Shown here one piece after another: positions 1 to 14,622 of a stretch of DNA of 64,000 nt. The first letter of the stretch is position 1. Each line of letters starts with the position of its first letter. The stretch lies in contig NC_134955.1 in the NCBI RefSeq assembly GCF_965638725.1, positions 10,320,316-10,384,315 of the forward strand. Direction: 5' to 3'. The DNA comes from Aptenodytes patagonicus. Taxonomy: Eukaryota; Chordata; Aves; Sphenisciformes; Spheniscidae. Made by a program: the position numbers and the translations under genes. Under the pieces are notes generated by a model. It saw only the letters and a program-made list of their open reading frames with translations, was not told the origin of the DNA and did not search any database.

Positions 1-3000
1 GATAAAATGAGGGCTTGAGGAAGCAGAGGGAATTGAGCTACCACTCTTTTTAAGACAGATACCAGTTTATGCTAAGGATAAGATTGGATTTAGAGTAGGA
101 CTAAATCTTGCAAAATGAGAGCCCACGCTTCTCGAGTGCTAAGCAAGGCGTAGGCCTGGTTCAGTTAGTATTTGTCCAACAGCACAGGCTCTGCCTTCTC
201 AAAGAACAACTAGACTAGGTAAGGTCTAAAGGCCTGGCAGAAACATCTGCCATAGAAGACACAAACTTCAGATTCAAGTAATGCTGTACACGAATATCAC
301 AAAAATATATCAGTGTTTCAGAAAGCAAGTAATCATCAATAGTCTTCAATAAAGTGTTCTTGTTTTTACCATTTAACAAATGTCTTAATACACCTTACGT
401 AGTGTAGATGGTAGAAAAAACATTGGCTTCAGTTTTCAAGTACCACCTCTCTAATTTGAAAGCATCTCTTGAAAGGCAGACTTTGTGAGATTGAAATAGT
501 TACAGACTTGTGCTAAGAAGGAAGAAGGGCAAGTTTTGCCTTAGAAGGGAGAAAACTCAACTCCATCCTTTCCTGCAACAGCTTTGAACAGTTTTTCCTT
601 TTAGGCAGACGACACTGCCAAAAGATGGCTGGCATTAAGATGTGCAGATGGTTATACAATACATGAGAATTGCCTGAAATCTCAGGATTCTGCGAAATCA
701 TGAAGATGACTGATGAGTGCATTTGTTCGGGTAGAGATGAAGAGTAAATTAGCTTTAATTTGGCTAAAATCAGGTTAATGGTTATGGTTACATCCCTCAT
801 GATTTAGTAAAGTTAACAGTAAGAAAACATACTATAAAGACCCAGCTGTTCTCTGAAAATACACTATAGACCTTTTTGTGCTTCCTAATGAGAAAAAAAA
901 AATTAAATCACAGCATTTGTAGCACCTTACATCTCAGCAAGAAAATTTCTATTATTATTATTAGTGGGAAAAAGTAGGAGGTAAAGAATCTCCTTAAAAA
1001 GTGCACATTAAGAAGTCTTTCAGAATCCATTAGATTTCCACATACAGAAGCAGATATACAGATGACAATTCCCATTCTAAAGTTTTGCTCTTTTATCTGA
1101 CCCCACATGAGGATATTACAGTATTGTAATGTTTTAGTCTTTTCTCTTGGCATTTACAGCTCTTCTGATGATCTACCCACCTTCTCCTCCCCAAGCCTCT
1201 AAGTACCAGTGCTCACATTGGTTAATAATCCAGTCTACTGGAATGTAGTTATATACATCTCACTGTTTTTAATTTCATAATACAGTTTCTTTCATACTTC
1301 CAATGCTCTTAGATTTACAGTACTTCCTCTGCATTGTTCTTACTGATTTTATTCAGAGTTGATGCTCAGCATCTTTCAAAACATAATCTTATTTTATAGA
1401 CATAGGCTCTAATACTTCCTTAGGGCTTGTCTGGTTATTGCTGTGTCTCCAAGGATTCTTTAGTTGAGATGAATATACTTCCTTCAGTATTAGGTCTCAT
1501 GCCCACGTTTTGATTACGGGTATCACAGTTCTGCACACACAGTGCTCAAAAAGTCAATGATGTGGCACCACTGAATCTCTCCTGCAGTAGCTGTGATCAG
1601 TAGCTAGGACGGATGTAGCTGTGACGATAACTGAAGGAGAAGCAGCTTGTCACCCCCTTCATCCCGTGATACAGAAAAACTGCTGAATCTGCTGAACTGG
1701 ACACGAATGGGAATCAGCCCTTCAGCACCTCCTGAAGGACACAACAAGTCTTACAGTTGAACTATACTTCCAGTTATCTTAGCTGTGCCCAAAGTAGATC
1801 TTACCCCAGGTAGCCCAGCCTCTTGAGTTCAGGTCGTTCTGAGTTTAGGAACCTCTCCCACTTTTGCAAATACAACCTTTTTCAAAACAGCTAGAGTACC
1901 ATTTTTCCTAACCTCTATTCATTAAGCTGGTTTGGACTGCTCTGGGAGATATCAGAGATGGCTTTCAAAGAATAAATTCCAATGTTAAGGGAAGGATTGT
2001 GCAGACTTGAGATGGAGAAGCACACTTTTGGGAACAAGAACTACATTGCATAATCTTGCTACCAAGTATTCTTTCAGGTAAGTCTGCAACATCATCTGGC
2101 TGGGAAAAGAGAAGTCTGTACACTATTCAAAGAAAGTGAGATATATTGGCATTGTTATGCTCACAACATAACTATAAGTAACCTGTTTTATGACTGTCCA
2201 TAGGCAAGCATAAAATGCATGAGTAAGTCTGGAAATCTTACAAAATGCGATCAACGAAAGACAAAATACTGTATCTAAATTCAACTCTGTAAAAGCCACC
2301 CATTTCCTGAGGCTGTGCAAAGGTATTATGAACGATACAAAGAATGCTAGAAACTATAAAAAAGGGAGGAAAAAGATATTTGAAATGGCTTCGTGTGCAA
2401 CCATGCACCCTTATTAAAATTTTTTTTCCATGACATAAACGAATATTGTCACACTTAAGGTCTTCAGTTTAAAACAAACAAACAAACAAAAAATTGCAAA
2501 CTGCACAATATTTACTATGTTGCCTTAGATCTACAAGGTATATCAAAAAGACACAAATTCCACAAGGAAATTAAGTTAACATGGAGAGCTGAGAGGAACA
2601 GGAAGCATGATATATACTGAACTGAATCCTCACTAGTATTTGCTAAAGTAAAACAAGATGTATTGGAAGAGGCCTACCTGTTATGTTTTACTTCTTCCCC
2701 TGACAAAAATAATGAAGGTGTTATTCTGTGCACTTATGGAATGATAAAGGATTGGTCTGGCTGGTGTTTTAGAATATTTAATCCCTTTACATCAGCAAAG
2801 GGATTCATTGGCAAAGAAAGCAGGCAGCAGAGTGAATGCTGTAATCTTTTTCTTTAAAAACGCAGTTGGCACAGAAATTGTCCATTTTACTCAGGAGGAT
2901 GCAATTACATTTCAGTTTTCATGTAAAGCTGGCTTTGTGAAATTGAAAAGCCTGTGTATGAACAGAAACATAACAGCAGGGAAAAAACAAAGACTATAGC

Positions 3001-3481
3001 TGGTTATGGATCATTTCTCCTTCTCCACATGGTTTGAGGGAAAAATAGCTGGATGCACTGGGTGAAGCCAATCTGCAGTAAGCAAGCTCGTGTCAGCGCT
3101 GCTGACCTAATGGCAACAAGGAGTCTAGGATTGAAGAGTTCAGACTCCTGGGGAAAGCAGATAATCAACCCCACATGTCTTTAAGTAAAGATTTTATGAG
3201 CTGCACAAGAGAAAAAAAACAACAACAAAAAAGATAGAGAAAGGGGAAGTCATCTTAAGTCTCAAGGGAGGAAGAAGAATCTTGCTAGTCAACCCAAAGG
3301 CAGCAGCTGGGACTAGAATAGGGAAGCCCCACTCATCCCTTACTCTGAGCCTTTGAGAGACTGCAACACAAATTGCCAGGAATGCTTTAACTGAACAAGT
3401 TTCTGTAAGGAAATGCCAATCTGTTTGTTTGGTTTAGGAATGTTAATAAGAAAAATAAACTTTCTGAGAGACCAGGGAAGG

Positions 3482-3500
3482 AAAAAAAAAAAAAAAAAAA
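3482..3500 (+). repeat. A19 homopolymer tract
   Basis: Nineteen consecutive A residues. An AATAAA hexamer sits at 3,454-3,459, 22 bases before the tract. That spacing resembles a polyadenylated 3' end copied into the genome, but I recognise no gene in the sequence before it. Confidence 0.9.
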
Positions 3501-6500
3501 GTAGGTCTTTCTTCCTTCCTCTCAGCTGGATATAGCAAAACTAGCTGTGAGGAAACTCATGTAGAAGGAGGTATCAGGCATTTGATTCAGGGTGCTCTCT
3601 TCCCAAGATGTGTTCCAACTGCCAGTGTCTTTGGCTAAATGAAGACAGTCCCATTTTTATTAGTAAAAACGAAAAAAAAACCCAAAACACTCTGAAAAAA
3701 ACATGTTTTCTGCCCACACTGGAACAGAAGTTATCATGAAATTCCTCAAAATTTCAAAAAATTGTAAAGACATTTCTCATCCAACTCTGCTTGTACCATA
3801 ATGAACAGAAGGAAAGTTTGGATTCAGATACAAACTATAAATACAACTTTCAGGTCAGAAACTGTCAGCTTAAGAAGTTACACTCCTATTATGTAAGGCT
3901 ACAGTAAGTTAATTAACATTCATTAAGCAATGTTAGTTCCCAACGTGAGAAGCAGCAAATCGAGCCAGAAGCCCCTGTTTCTACATTCAAACAAATACAG
4001 TTTATGCTGAGACATAACTGAATGCAAATCTTGACCTGTTAATTATTGAGGTCTTTACCGTATGGTTTCAGATACTTTGATCAATTGTTAAAGAACTCCT
4101 GTGACAGACAGATGTGCACTTGGAAAAAACATGGTGCTCACATTTTGTCAGAATTTCTCCTTGTTTTATGAGTATCAAGTTGTTGGACAGAAGAAAAGTT
4201 CAAAGATCCTTTTGATGAATATCTTAAAAATGTCTAGTTGCTATCAATAATAAGATTAAATTTCCGTACCCTTGATATTTGGCATGTCTGCCAAGAAAAA
4301 GCAAAGTCATTACCAATAACCTGTGTTAAATAAAGTAGAGAAATTTAAGTCACCTTTGACAGTTCAGTGAGGAGAACTACCAATAAAAAAATCTATCACA
4401 CATTCCTTAGTTTGCTCACATTTGTACTGTGATAAAGTATACACTGAAAAGTAGGCATATCTGTCTGGTTTAACAATTTTGTATTTTTGAAGTAAAACCA
4501 AAAGAGAAAGTGTGATAAGTTAAGAACGTCCACTGTGTGATTCACAAGGAGGAACTGTAAAGATTTCATCTCCTAATCCTTTGGTTCAATGCAACAGGGC
4601 AGTACTTAAGTGAATCCCCTAATTATCCATGCTTACTGTACACCAGGACCGTTCAAAGTTGATGTGAATGAAATAAATTTGTTTCTGAGGGGAGTGAAAT
4701 ATGCTCCAGCTACCCACTAAATGCTCTCCAACCCCAGTGGGAGTTTGAAACCTTGAGTGGTTCATTGGTCAGCTTTGAACTGCATTTACAAATGGAAACC
4801 TGTGGTCCAGAGGAGTAGATGAGATCCATCTTGAACTAAAATCCCCAGACCACACACAGACAAACAAATCTCAGAACCAACGGCTGCGATCTACTGAAAT
4901 GTTCCTATTGCACCAAATAACATCAAATACAGGCACCCATACAGATTACTTTGCTTTTACCCGGTTTTATGAGCAAGGGCTGTTATACAGTGTAAAGATA
5001 GTCACCATAGTCTTCACAATGAATTCGGTGGGAATTGCACTGGATGTTAAATGGTCTGAGATGGGCTGCTTTTGAAACAATTAAGACAAGCTTTTATGTT
5101 TTGTCTAAGCTTAATATATATTCAACAGCAACTGCAAAGGTATGCTTATTTACTCAAGAAAAAATATTTTAAATCAAAATAAATTTTTCTGAACTAAACC
5201 ACTTCTAAGACATCAAGACAAAATGCTTTTGTATGATTTGCATTAAAGACAAAAATGCATTGCTCACTTGAATGTCTTCCTTATCCAGTTAGATAGCCTT
5301 CTACTGCATAGAAAAAATGCATTTTCTTTACTATTTGTTGATTGTATTTTGTCCCACTTTTCTATGTAATCATAGTCATCTTTATTTAAAGAAGCCAGAA
5401 AACCTAATAAACTTTTCCACAGTCAAAAGATCATTCTCTTTCTTTAGAAAAGCTTATAAGAACTCCTATTTCTTTTAGCATTTGCTCACAGATCATGCTT
5501 ACAAAACATTGTTTTCTAAGACATTTTTTTTGTTTCTCTTTTCTGAAGACTCTTCAGCTTGTCTATATCTGAAATTGCAGTATCCAAAACTTGCATTAGA
5601 TGAAGCCTCAGCAGTTTCAAATCAGGATAATTATGTCCCTTGTCTTCCATGTAATATTCCTGATCATACGCTGCAGAATCACATTTGCCTCTTTCTGCAA
5701 TAGCTTCACATTGTCGACTCACTCTGTTTGGTTTTCCCTGTGACCCTAAGTTTGTTTTCCAAGTCCTGCTCTAGTCAGTTATTCCAAACAGCACAAGTAC
5801 AGGGTGGGTAATGCATTCTTCACCTTCCACTTTCTAATATGGGGGAAAGGGGCCACCTACTTTCACACATAATACATGGGGACAGGCACATGCCTCAACA
5901 AAACTCAAAATAGCTCAGTTACCGACCGAGGAGCTTGCTGGAGTCAGCCCACTCCAAGTACCACTGCAGAGACAGTCCAGGGGAATGTTGGGACCAGCAC
6001 AATATTTAACATTTTCCCCATTTCCTCCAGACTGAAAGGTGGACTCCATCATCCACCTGGAATACCATTTAGAATCCTCTCCCAAAGACAGACACTCTTT
6101 CAGGAAGTTAAAATCAAAAGACATAGTAGACAAAATGACAGGACCTCAGTATAACAGCATCCCGCTTAGATCTCATTCTGAAGAGGCAAGACCAGGAGTC
6201 AATTCTTTGCAGAAAAGATTTTTGCCCACAGGTTCTGGCTCGCAGAACAACTTAACAGCCCACCTACAGACAGCCTGTGCCCCCCGCTTTGCTAAAGCAA
6301 CCTTAACCCTTCTGGCTGAAAAGATATTACTCTGTTGAAAAGAACTGAAAATTCACAGTGCCTAAAGAAGAATGAACATGGCTCTTAAAGCTAACGGTAG
6401 CTGACATAGGATGGGGAACATTTCTGTGACAGCTTCGCTATTTAATAAGAAAAGTACTGAACAATGAATCTCAAATTATTTCCTATGTAGTGGCCTACTG

Positions 6501-9500
6501 TGGATTTTTCTTCCTGGAGAAATTCATAGCAAGAGAAAACCCTTCTCACACAGCAAACTCAGGTGTTTACCACCCTTTGTTTCTTAGCAAACAAGACGTT
6601 TTCCATACACTGATCATTTGTAAGAGTTCATTTTTAACATAAACTCTGGTATAATATGAAAGTTCAACTGCTACCAATTGCCAGTCTTCTCTAGATTTAG
6701 GCAACAACATATTTTGGGAGTATGACTCAAAAAAGCATTCACATGAGCAAGTAAAGCAGGTGGCCAGGACCTACCACATAGCATCAGCTTCATCAGAACA
6801 TCCTCAGAGAAGGAAAAATAGCTCTTAACTGTTTGGGGAGATGATCAGAGGGTGGATGAAAAACTGTTCTAAGGTATAGGTTGTAATTATTACAACCAAT
6901 AAAGCAAACTGCAAAGTCTACTGCCTCAGCATCACAGAGAGAGAAATAAAAAAACCCCACTACTCTTCTGATCAAAGTGTTTACCCCTGTGTTGCCAGGA
7001 AGCCTCGAAGAAACTCATTTACACATGGGCCCTCAGTCATAACTTTAAGTTATGCCTGCACCAAAGAAACAGCTTACCTGTTTTTCCCTCAGAAGTATCT
7101 CATACAGCAGCACAGCTCATTTTTTCACCTGATGTTTCAACTGCAATAGAAGAAAGAAGTTGTTTCTTAGTCTGTTGGGGAGATGTCCAAGCTACCCATA
7201 AAACTCTTGCTGTCTTACGCAGATTTATGCCAAGCACTGGGTCCTGTGATTCGCACAGGAACAGAAGGCCAGCAGCCATTGCACTGGGGTACCGCAAGTT
7301 ACACTGTGGCCGAAACGTCATGTTCAGCTGGGATTCCCTAATCTCCTTCTTCAAGGGAATTAAGCAAAACAGAAGAGGATATTGAACAATGTTATTTCTG
7401 TCATTTGTTTGCTTAGCAACAAGGCTTTGACCGAGTTAGCTGCTATAAAAGCTCGGTAGTTTCTGGATAAAGTTCTTCATCTTTAGCCAGAGGATCCTAC
7501 CATCTTTACTCAAACAAGCAGTCCAGGAGCACTACTGTAGGCAGTCCTGATTCAGAGTGATACTTGGGAAGCATCTAAATTTAGGGACATGGATTGTCCC
7601 ATTTAATTAAAACCAGAAGTATTCTGGTGCTTGAAGCAATGTACATGCATGTGCTTCAACCCTGATTTGAATTCATGCTTGTGGGAAAAGGGATTACACA
7701 CCCAAACTCTGCCTTGAGCCCAGAACAACAATGGACGTGACAAATGCTCCAGAGGTATTACAAAAAGAGTCAAGCCAAGGAAACTTCCAAAAAGAAGAAA
7801 ACTGGATGCGTAAGACAAAACTTTTCCTAAAAAACAACGTAAGGTCAAATGAAAAGTGAAAAGAGGTTTTTAAGTCACTACACTTCCACGCACACCGTCA
7901 GCTCATGGGCCACACACACTTTGAAAACATTCGTTGACTACCTAGGAGAAAGGAAAAGTTTAACAACATACTGTCCCCTACTAGAGATGGTCGCAATTTA
8001 ATAACCAGCATGCTTAAGTTATACACATGGGGAGAGCAGTAGTGTGTTCTCCACCCTGACCTAGGGACTGTTGCACGTTCAGGAGTCAGTGAGCCACCTA
8101 ACAATTAACCAGAGCATGCCCAGGCTGGTGCTGTGCAGCACGATGCTGCACATACAGTGTGTCCGTCAGGCTGTGCAATGCTCACAGCTGCTCAGCCGCA
8201 GGACAGGCTCAGCCAGCTCACCGCAGCAGAGGAGCTGTGGGCAGCTCTCCCTCGGCACCGGCAACTGTGCCACCCACCTGGCCCTGCCTGTATCTGGCAG
8301 CACAGCAACAGGTTCTCATGCGAGTGTCCTTTAAGAATAGAGTTGTTTTCTTGTAAGGAAATTCTATAATAGCTCAGATGACCAAAAGGGAGAGCTTCTC
8401 TCCATGGACAGGAGCTGCTCTGCCCTGAGCAGCGCACCATAGGAAAATCCATCCAGGCTCCATCCATTGCGGCACAGAGAGATGTAAGACTTGCTATCTA
8501 TATCCCTCTTCTTATTCTGTCTTATTAAAGCGGTTATCTTATCAAGCCATTTGTTGTTGGGCATTTCTTACTGAGATCCAGAAAGAGCCCTGCACCATCT
8601 CACTCCCTCCTCACCCCGGTGCAGAACATCTTCCTTTCTGAAACACGCATACACACCGATTTCTGTCCTCAGTGTTGTCAGAGCCGTGGCCAACACCATT
8701 ACCCTTAGAACAGTTAAGAGTGGTTCTCAAGAAGATAAGATGTTTGCTTGCATTACATACTATCTATATTGTGGCCAAAAGCCATGTCACTGTTCTGCTT
8801 TATATTGCTCTTTTATTATGAAAGAAGAATATTGAGTAACCTTTTCAAGAAACCAGTCGATTGTCCCTTACCTCCAACGTAAGGGCCTGATCCCAAAGGT
8901 CCAACATGCCTGTTGGGACACCATACATCTAACAACATTACTACTGTGTTCACATTTTCTCCAAAATTTAGTTAGCATATAAAAATAATAGGTACAAGTG
9001 TTAGACAGGTATTTACTGCCAGAACCCAAATTCATAACTTCCTCTCTCCTTCTTCTTCCAGATTTTCCTCTTTTAGGTATGTCCAAAAGAATATAGAAAG
9101 AAAGCAGCAAATGCATGTTAAAAAAATTAAGAACTCCAACGAGACTGAAAATAAATCATCATGAAGTTTTCCTGTTTAAAATAAAGCGACGGGAACAACT
9201 TTGAGCAAGAAAATTCTGCTCTTCAACAGACATGAAGAGGAATGGATCAACACTTGCCCTCTCTATGCATGTACTTTCTTCACCAGAGATGACATCGGTC
9301 CACGCCTGCTCACGACCGTAGTAGCTAGAGACCATGGATCTGAAACAGAATGTGCCAAATGAAGCCACCAGGACTTTTCAGATTCTTGTAATACAAAAGT
9401 TGAACTTTCTGTCCAAATGAATACTCAAAACCACACTAATATTAATTAATTTATTCCACTATTTCAGTTACTGTTTCTACACTTCCTCCTTCAAGAATAT

Positions 9501-12500
9501 CTGGCAGAAAGCATATTCTTGATGCAATTAATTGACTATATTTAACCACTACTGCCTTCTGGATGGACTCTAGCTTATCTGATTGTATGTTATAGAGCAC
9601 ATAACCAGAACTAAAGGTAGATCTAAAAGGAATAATACTTTTCATCAATCCACAAGGGGACTTGTGGATTTATTTCACTTGCAAGCAGATCCCATCTGAT
9701 CTATCACTTAATTAAAAATGTTTTCTAAATTTAACTACCTTTCAAAGAAGTCCATGACTACAGAAACACTAGTGACAGCTATAATTTACAAAGCATTAAA
9801 TTACCAGAAATCAAAAAAGGCTTTCTTTTGGGTGTTTTTTTTTTCTTGTTTAGTTGAAGGTTCTGTAACCTTTTAAGATTCAAAGATAAGGGACTACATC
9901 CTCCTCACTGAAAGCTACTTTCTTAGCATTCTCTTACAAATTCATCAAGCTATAAGCCATAAACCCACAAAACATTTTTACTCCTTCTTTTGGTTAGGAA
10001 ATAGTAACATGTAGCTGTAAGCAGCCGAGTGGAAATACATTAGCAGAGCTCTCCTGCAGTCCACATTATGATTGAGCTCTTACATATTTACTCGTATGAA
10101 CTGTACCACTGAGTGAGACCATCAATAAGAGTTAATTATATAAAGGTCCTACTAGACAGTATGATACCAATTTTGAGACTCATTTTTGTCCCAAATGATT
10201 CTGCTTCTTGAACTAGGAAAAAAAAATGCTTTAGAGATAATAACATTTACTTTATTCAGTGGCTTTAAAGTTTGCTAAGCCTGGTTCAGGTTTTATATAC
10301 GGTCCTGAATACTAGCTAGACTCCTATCATTTTTATTTTTTTCTGGACAAGCTATTTTCAGTGACATTTATCACATCATCATTCCACCTTGCACAAAATG
10401 GTCTCTATTTTTTATGCATTTACAAATACCCAAATGATATAAAGATTTTTTTGTTATTTGTTGACTGTAGATGCATAAAGTACAGGACCAACTCCTATTT
10501 TGTTATTGTCTGGGTCCCATTAGCATGTTAATATAAATAACAGACTTCATGGATATATCTGGAAGGAGTAAGACACTCAATTTTCAGGAGATTCTTTTCT
10601 GATATCAGGTTTTCATCTTCCTTAAGGACTTGGATGCTTCAGCACATGAGGGAGGATACTAGGAACAGTGCCTCAGAAAAGAACAGTGTGATGGTTGTCC
10701 AGCTTAATGTAGGAGCGCTCTTTTCAGCATATTTCCTTTTTCTAAACAACAGTCCACCAAGCAATGTAAAAGTCTACACTTTTGCTCTTTATCCGAGAAT
10801 AACTCTAGCTATTAGAGAGCAATTGTGCCTCCAACCTAGCTACAGTTATAGTGCAGTTTAGGGAACACATTTTAGCAGTAAAAGAAAGACATCACAAGTG
10901 ATGATTTGGTTATTGGACCATCCTTTACTTGCAAGGTAAAACTAAAGTGTTCATTTGATTGTTTATGTCTGAGATATCAATTTCCTTCTTTCACACCATG
11001 CCTTCATGTGTATTTGTAAAATTAAAACTTCAGTAATAAAAGCAGCATCAACTAACAGGCAAACATTAAGGGAAAGTGTCATAAATAATACTCGACAGAA
11101 CAGGACAAAAAACACCAGACCTTAGAAGTCAGAAAAGATGGCTTCATACTCAGCGTGCTGACTCCATCAGCTTTCATTGGACTCTCTTCAACACCCAGGT
11201 CCAGGGTCAAACTCTGATTTATAGTTGCATAGATATACACAGAACTGCAGCTAGAAAGGAGCTCAGTGTAGCATGCCAGCTATGGCTCCCCTTGGTAGCA
11301 GGAAGGTCCTTCGATGGTTCTTCCTATGTTTATTCGCAAGATCAGAGAGCTGGCATCGAGGGATGGAAAGCTAGACAAAATAGCAGCATCCAAAAGGGAG
11401 ATAAAAACCACTGACTGCGGAGACAGGACTTTAAATCCACATGAGCAGTCAATAACAAAAACCACAGACCACAGACATGGGAATTCAACAATTCTCCTCA
11501 AGCTCAATTCACTCTCAAGACTGAATTATTCAGTAAACTTTTTTTCCCCCAGTAGCGTTCACAAAAGCCGTCAGGGAAGAGATTGTCAAATTACAATTAA
11601 ACTCAAATCAGAAGAGAAGACGTGTTTTCCTCCCTCTTTCTCTAGTTTTGAGGAAGCTTTCTTAAGATAGATGAAAATAGCAGATGACAAGCTACAGCAC
11701 CCAGTCTCCTCTCTATTAACAATGTGAGGGGTATGAAGATCAAGAAAAAAATGTTTATCTGCTATAAAGAAGTCATGAAAGTGATCCATCATCTGAAATA
11801 GCTTGTATTCATGTTACACTGTTTACAGTCTTCTGGGCAGTATCTTTTACTTTGAGCTTGCATCTCTTCCTCTTCCCTAGGCAGTAAAGCTTTGGCCGAT
11901 GGCAACATGGGAAAAAACGCAACCAAACAAAAAAATCCCACTGATGAGCCACAGTAGACTTAAAGTAGCTGTCTTGCTTTTTCTCATAACCTTCATTCAA
12001 ACAACTCATTCATTATCTACACCCCTTCAACTCACTTCATAAAATGTAGCTGAGCCCCAGCTGTATCAGGACATTGGCTGTCAGATGTATATTCCTAACC
12101 CTCTAACACAGCACGGCTTCTAGTGACACTTGATGATATCTAAGAGATTTTGACATTTTTTCTGCTCAATACAGGATAGACATTTTGCTCTTCCTTCAGG
12201 ACCTGCTGTGAGAAAGTCACCTACCTACCATCATTCAGAGAACTCCGTAATGACATTTTTATAATTCTGGTGTACAAACAGCTTACAGGCCTCCTGCAGA
12301 GGAAAAAACAAAACTTTGTACTATCCAGTGTTTAACACTGTTTTTATGCATTATGTTTCAAAAATCCGAACAGATGCCAATAAATGACATGTGATTCCAC
12401 ATAAAAAGCCTTAAGATTTTCTAACTACCATAATGAAAATACACCACCATCCCTTCTCATGTTTTTTCATCACAGTATTTAATACTGATCTCAAAATCTT

Positions 12501-14604
12501 TAAATGCCTCCATATTGTTAGCTGCACCCAAGAACAGCTATCAAAGTTTTATAAGACATTCTCAAAAGGATATCACCTTTCCTTTAGTTAACGCTAACCT
12601 GTTTCCATGACCTCTAGCAGTCAATGATGAGTAAAAAGCCCAAATGGGACCATATCTATTTTCTAACTACCCTCCCCTTAAAAGTATTCCTAAAACCTTC
12701 TGTAAAGAATAACTAATGCATCTCAAGAATGAAGCTGCCCAGAAAAGCACCATCTCACAAAAACTCAGTAGTAGTTACCCATGTTCCTATTTCTTATATG
12801 TTCACCTAAGCATTTTCTAGTTTTCAGTAGCATAAAAAGATATATCCATTAAGAACAGAAGGTAAGGAGTATATACATATAAGAGGGAGAGTGAGGCAGA
12901 AAGTCTGGCACAGCCAATAACAGAGAGATTCGAAAGATCTATCAATCTTTGATCCTTCAGTGGCATTTCCCTTCTCCAGCCTGGACTTCAGGTGACTGCC
13001 TTTAGCACAATGGCATCCTTTAACCACAGCAATGTCCCCCCTGATCTCTGCCTTTCCTTCCTACTCTTTAATCACAGAGTTCACCCACTTTAGACTTTTG
13101 AAAAAAAAAAAACCAACAAAAACTTGTTTGTCATGTTGCATTTAGGAAGTTTACTGCTCTACATGTTTCCTTGATTTCCTGAAATACACATGGCCTCTTT
13201 CTTCCCTTTTGTTAAAAAAAGTATTAACATGATGAGCTATATCCACATATTTGAGACCAAATGTCATTCAAACAATTATAAATACTTGATACAAATGCTT
13301 GATAAGTTCTGGTTGCAGCACAGCCATAATAAAAATTCTGGTGCAAGTTGCCTTACTTTCTTCCAGAAGGGCATTCGTTTCATGAATGCCTTGGCTTTGA
13401 AGATTATTTCATTGCCAAGCAACCCTTGTGTTATTGGGGAAAAGCTTTATTTCAAGAAAAGAAAGAACTACGTGTCAATTGATGATGACAGAACTGTTGT
13501 AGGTCAAACAGCTAAACTTATTGTGACTCCATGTGTAGCAGGCTTGGGGATTTTTTTTCTAACTTCTGAGTACACTGTACTGTGTGAGGGCAGGTCTGAG
13601 CTAAACAGAAAAAAATAGACTTATGGTCAGTACAAGTTGTAACTCTCAAGATAAGGTTAACAGGAGTGTCCCACTGCATCATGTAATGCCCTTCTAGGAC
13701 CAAGGTTAATTAGTACAGCATTCACTAGGGATCTCAAACATAACACGATCCCCTGAACGGGCAAAATTTGCAGCTGACACAAGAGTAAACTCATCATAAC
13801 TAGGGATGCCTGCAAGAACAGAAACATGCAATCGATGACAACAAAATGGCAGATATAATCCAGTTTTCACAAACAACCACAGGAAGGAAAAGTCGCATTT
13901 GCTTTTAGACACAGCAGATTACATTTACTGCCGTTATCTCCAGAAAGAGACATGGGCATTTGCTTACGCAGTGCACTTAGTACTTGCTCAGAGCTTTTGA
14001 GAATAGATGCCTTTGTTTACTAGCAATGATGTCCAAACAATTTCATGGTCTTTCCTCCACCAGACTGAAAAATTTCCAACCCTCACCATCTGCATTACAA
14101 ACATCTCAGCACCTTCAAATTGCTGCTATTTAAAAAATGGAGCAAGATATTTTAGTTATAGGAGAAAGATAAATTACCACTTCATCACCAGGCTGTCCAG
14201 AGTTCACTCTGCGGCAAGCTAGAATCCCAGGCTAGCAATGGGCTTGTGGTCCCACAGGATAAAAACCACACTCTAGTAAATGCATTGATATCACTTTGCA
14301 GTTGATATATTTGACTATCCTGGACAGAGTACAAGCTAAAAACAGCACAGCCATCTAGGTCAGGGCCAAATTACCAAAATATAGCCAAATAATCTGCCTA
14401 AATGAGTCACAATGCACAAATTGTACAGTAATTCAAAATCTGGTCACACATGATCCCTGGACTACTTGGAGTGTACTTCACTGATGTCTCTGTCAGTGAT
14501 CTTTGATGGCTCCTCTTGTCTTTCCTCCTCTTTATTACGTAGTGCCAGCATTGGCCAGGACTTGATTTTGTGTGATAGATGAAAATGCTTCTACCCCCAG
14601 AGAG

Positions 14605-14622
14605 CTTACGTACGTACGTAAG
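14605..14622. repeat. 18-bp perfect palindrome built on ACGT/TACG units
   Basis: The sequence CTTACGTACGTACGTAAG equals its own reverse complement. A further TACGTA follows at 14,623-14,628. It looks like a short tetranucleotide (ACGT)n microsatellite, which is unusual because it preserves several CpG dinucleotides outside a CpG island. Confidence 0.9.

Noticed and set aside
11314..11670. 118-codon + strand open frame
   Set aside because: No domain or splice context. The opposite strand is also open, which suggests local lack of stops rather than coding.
13190..13618. 142-codon + strand open frame
   Set aside because: No recognisable domain, no CpG promoter, and a composition like translated AT-rich DNA. 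Its length is within what chance allows for 64 kb in six frames.
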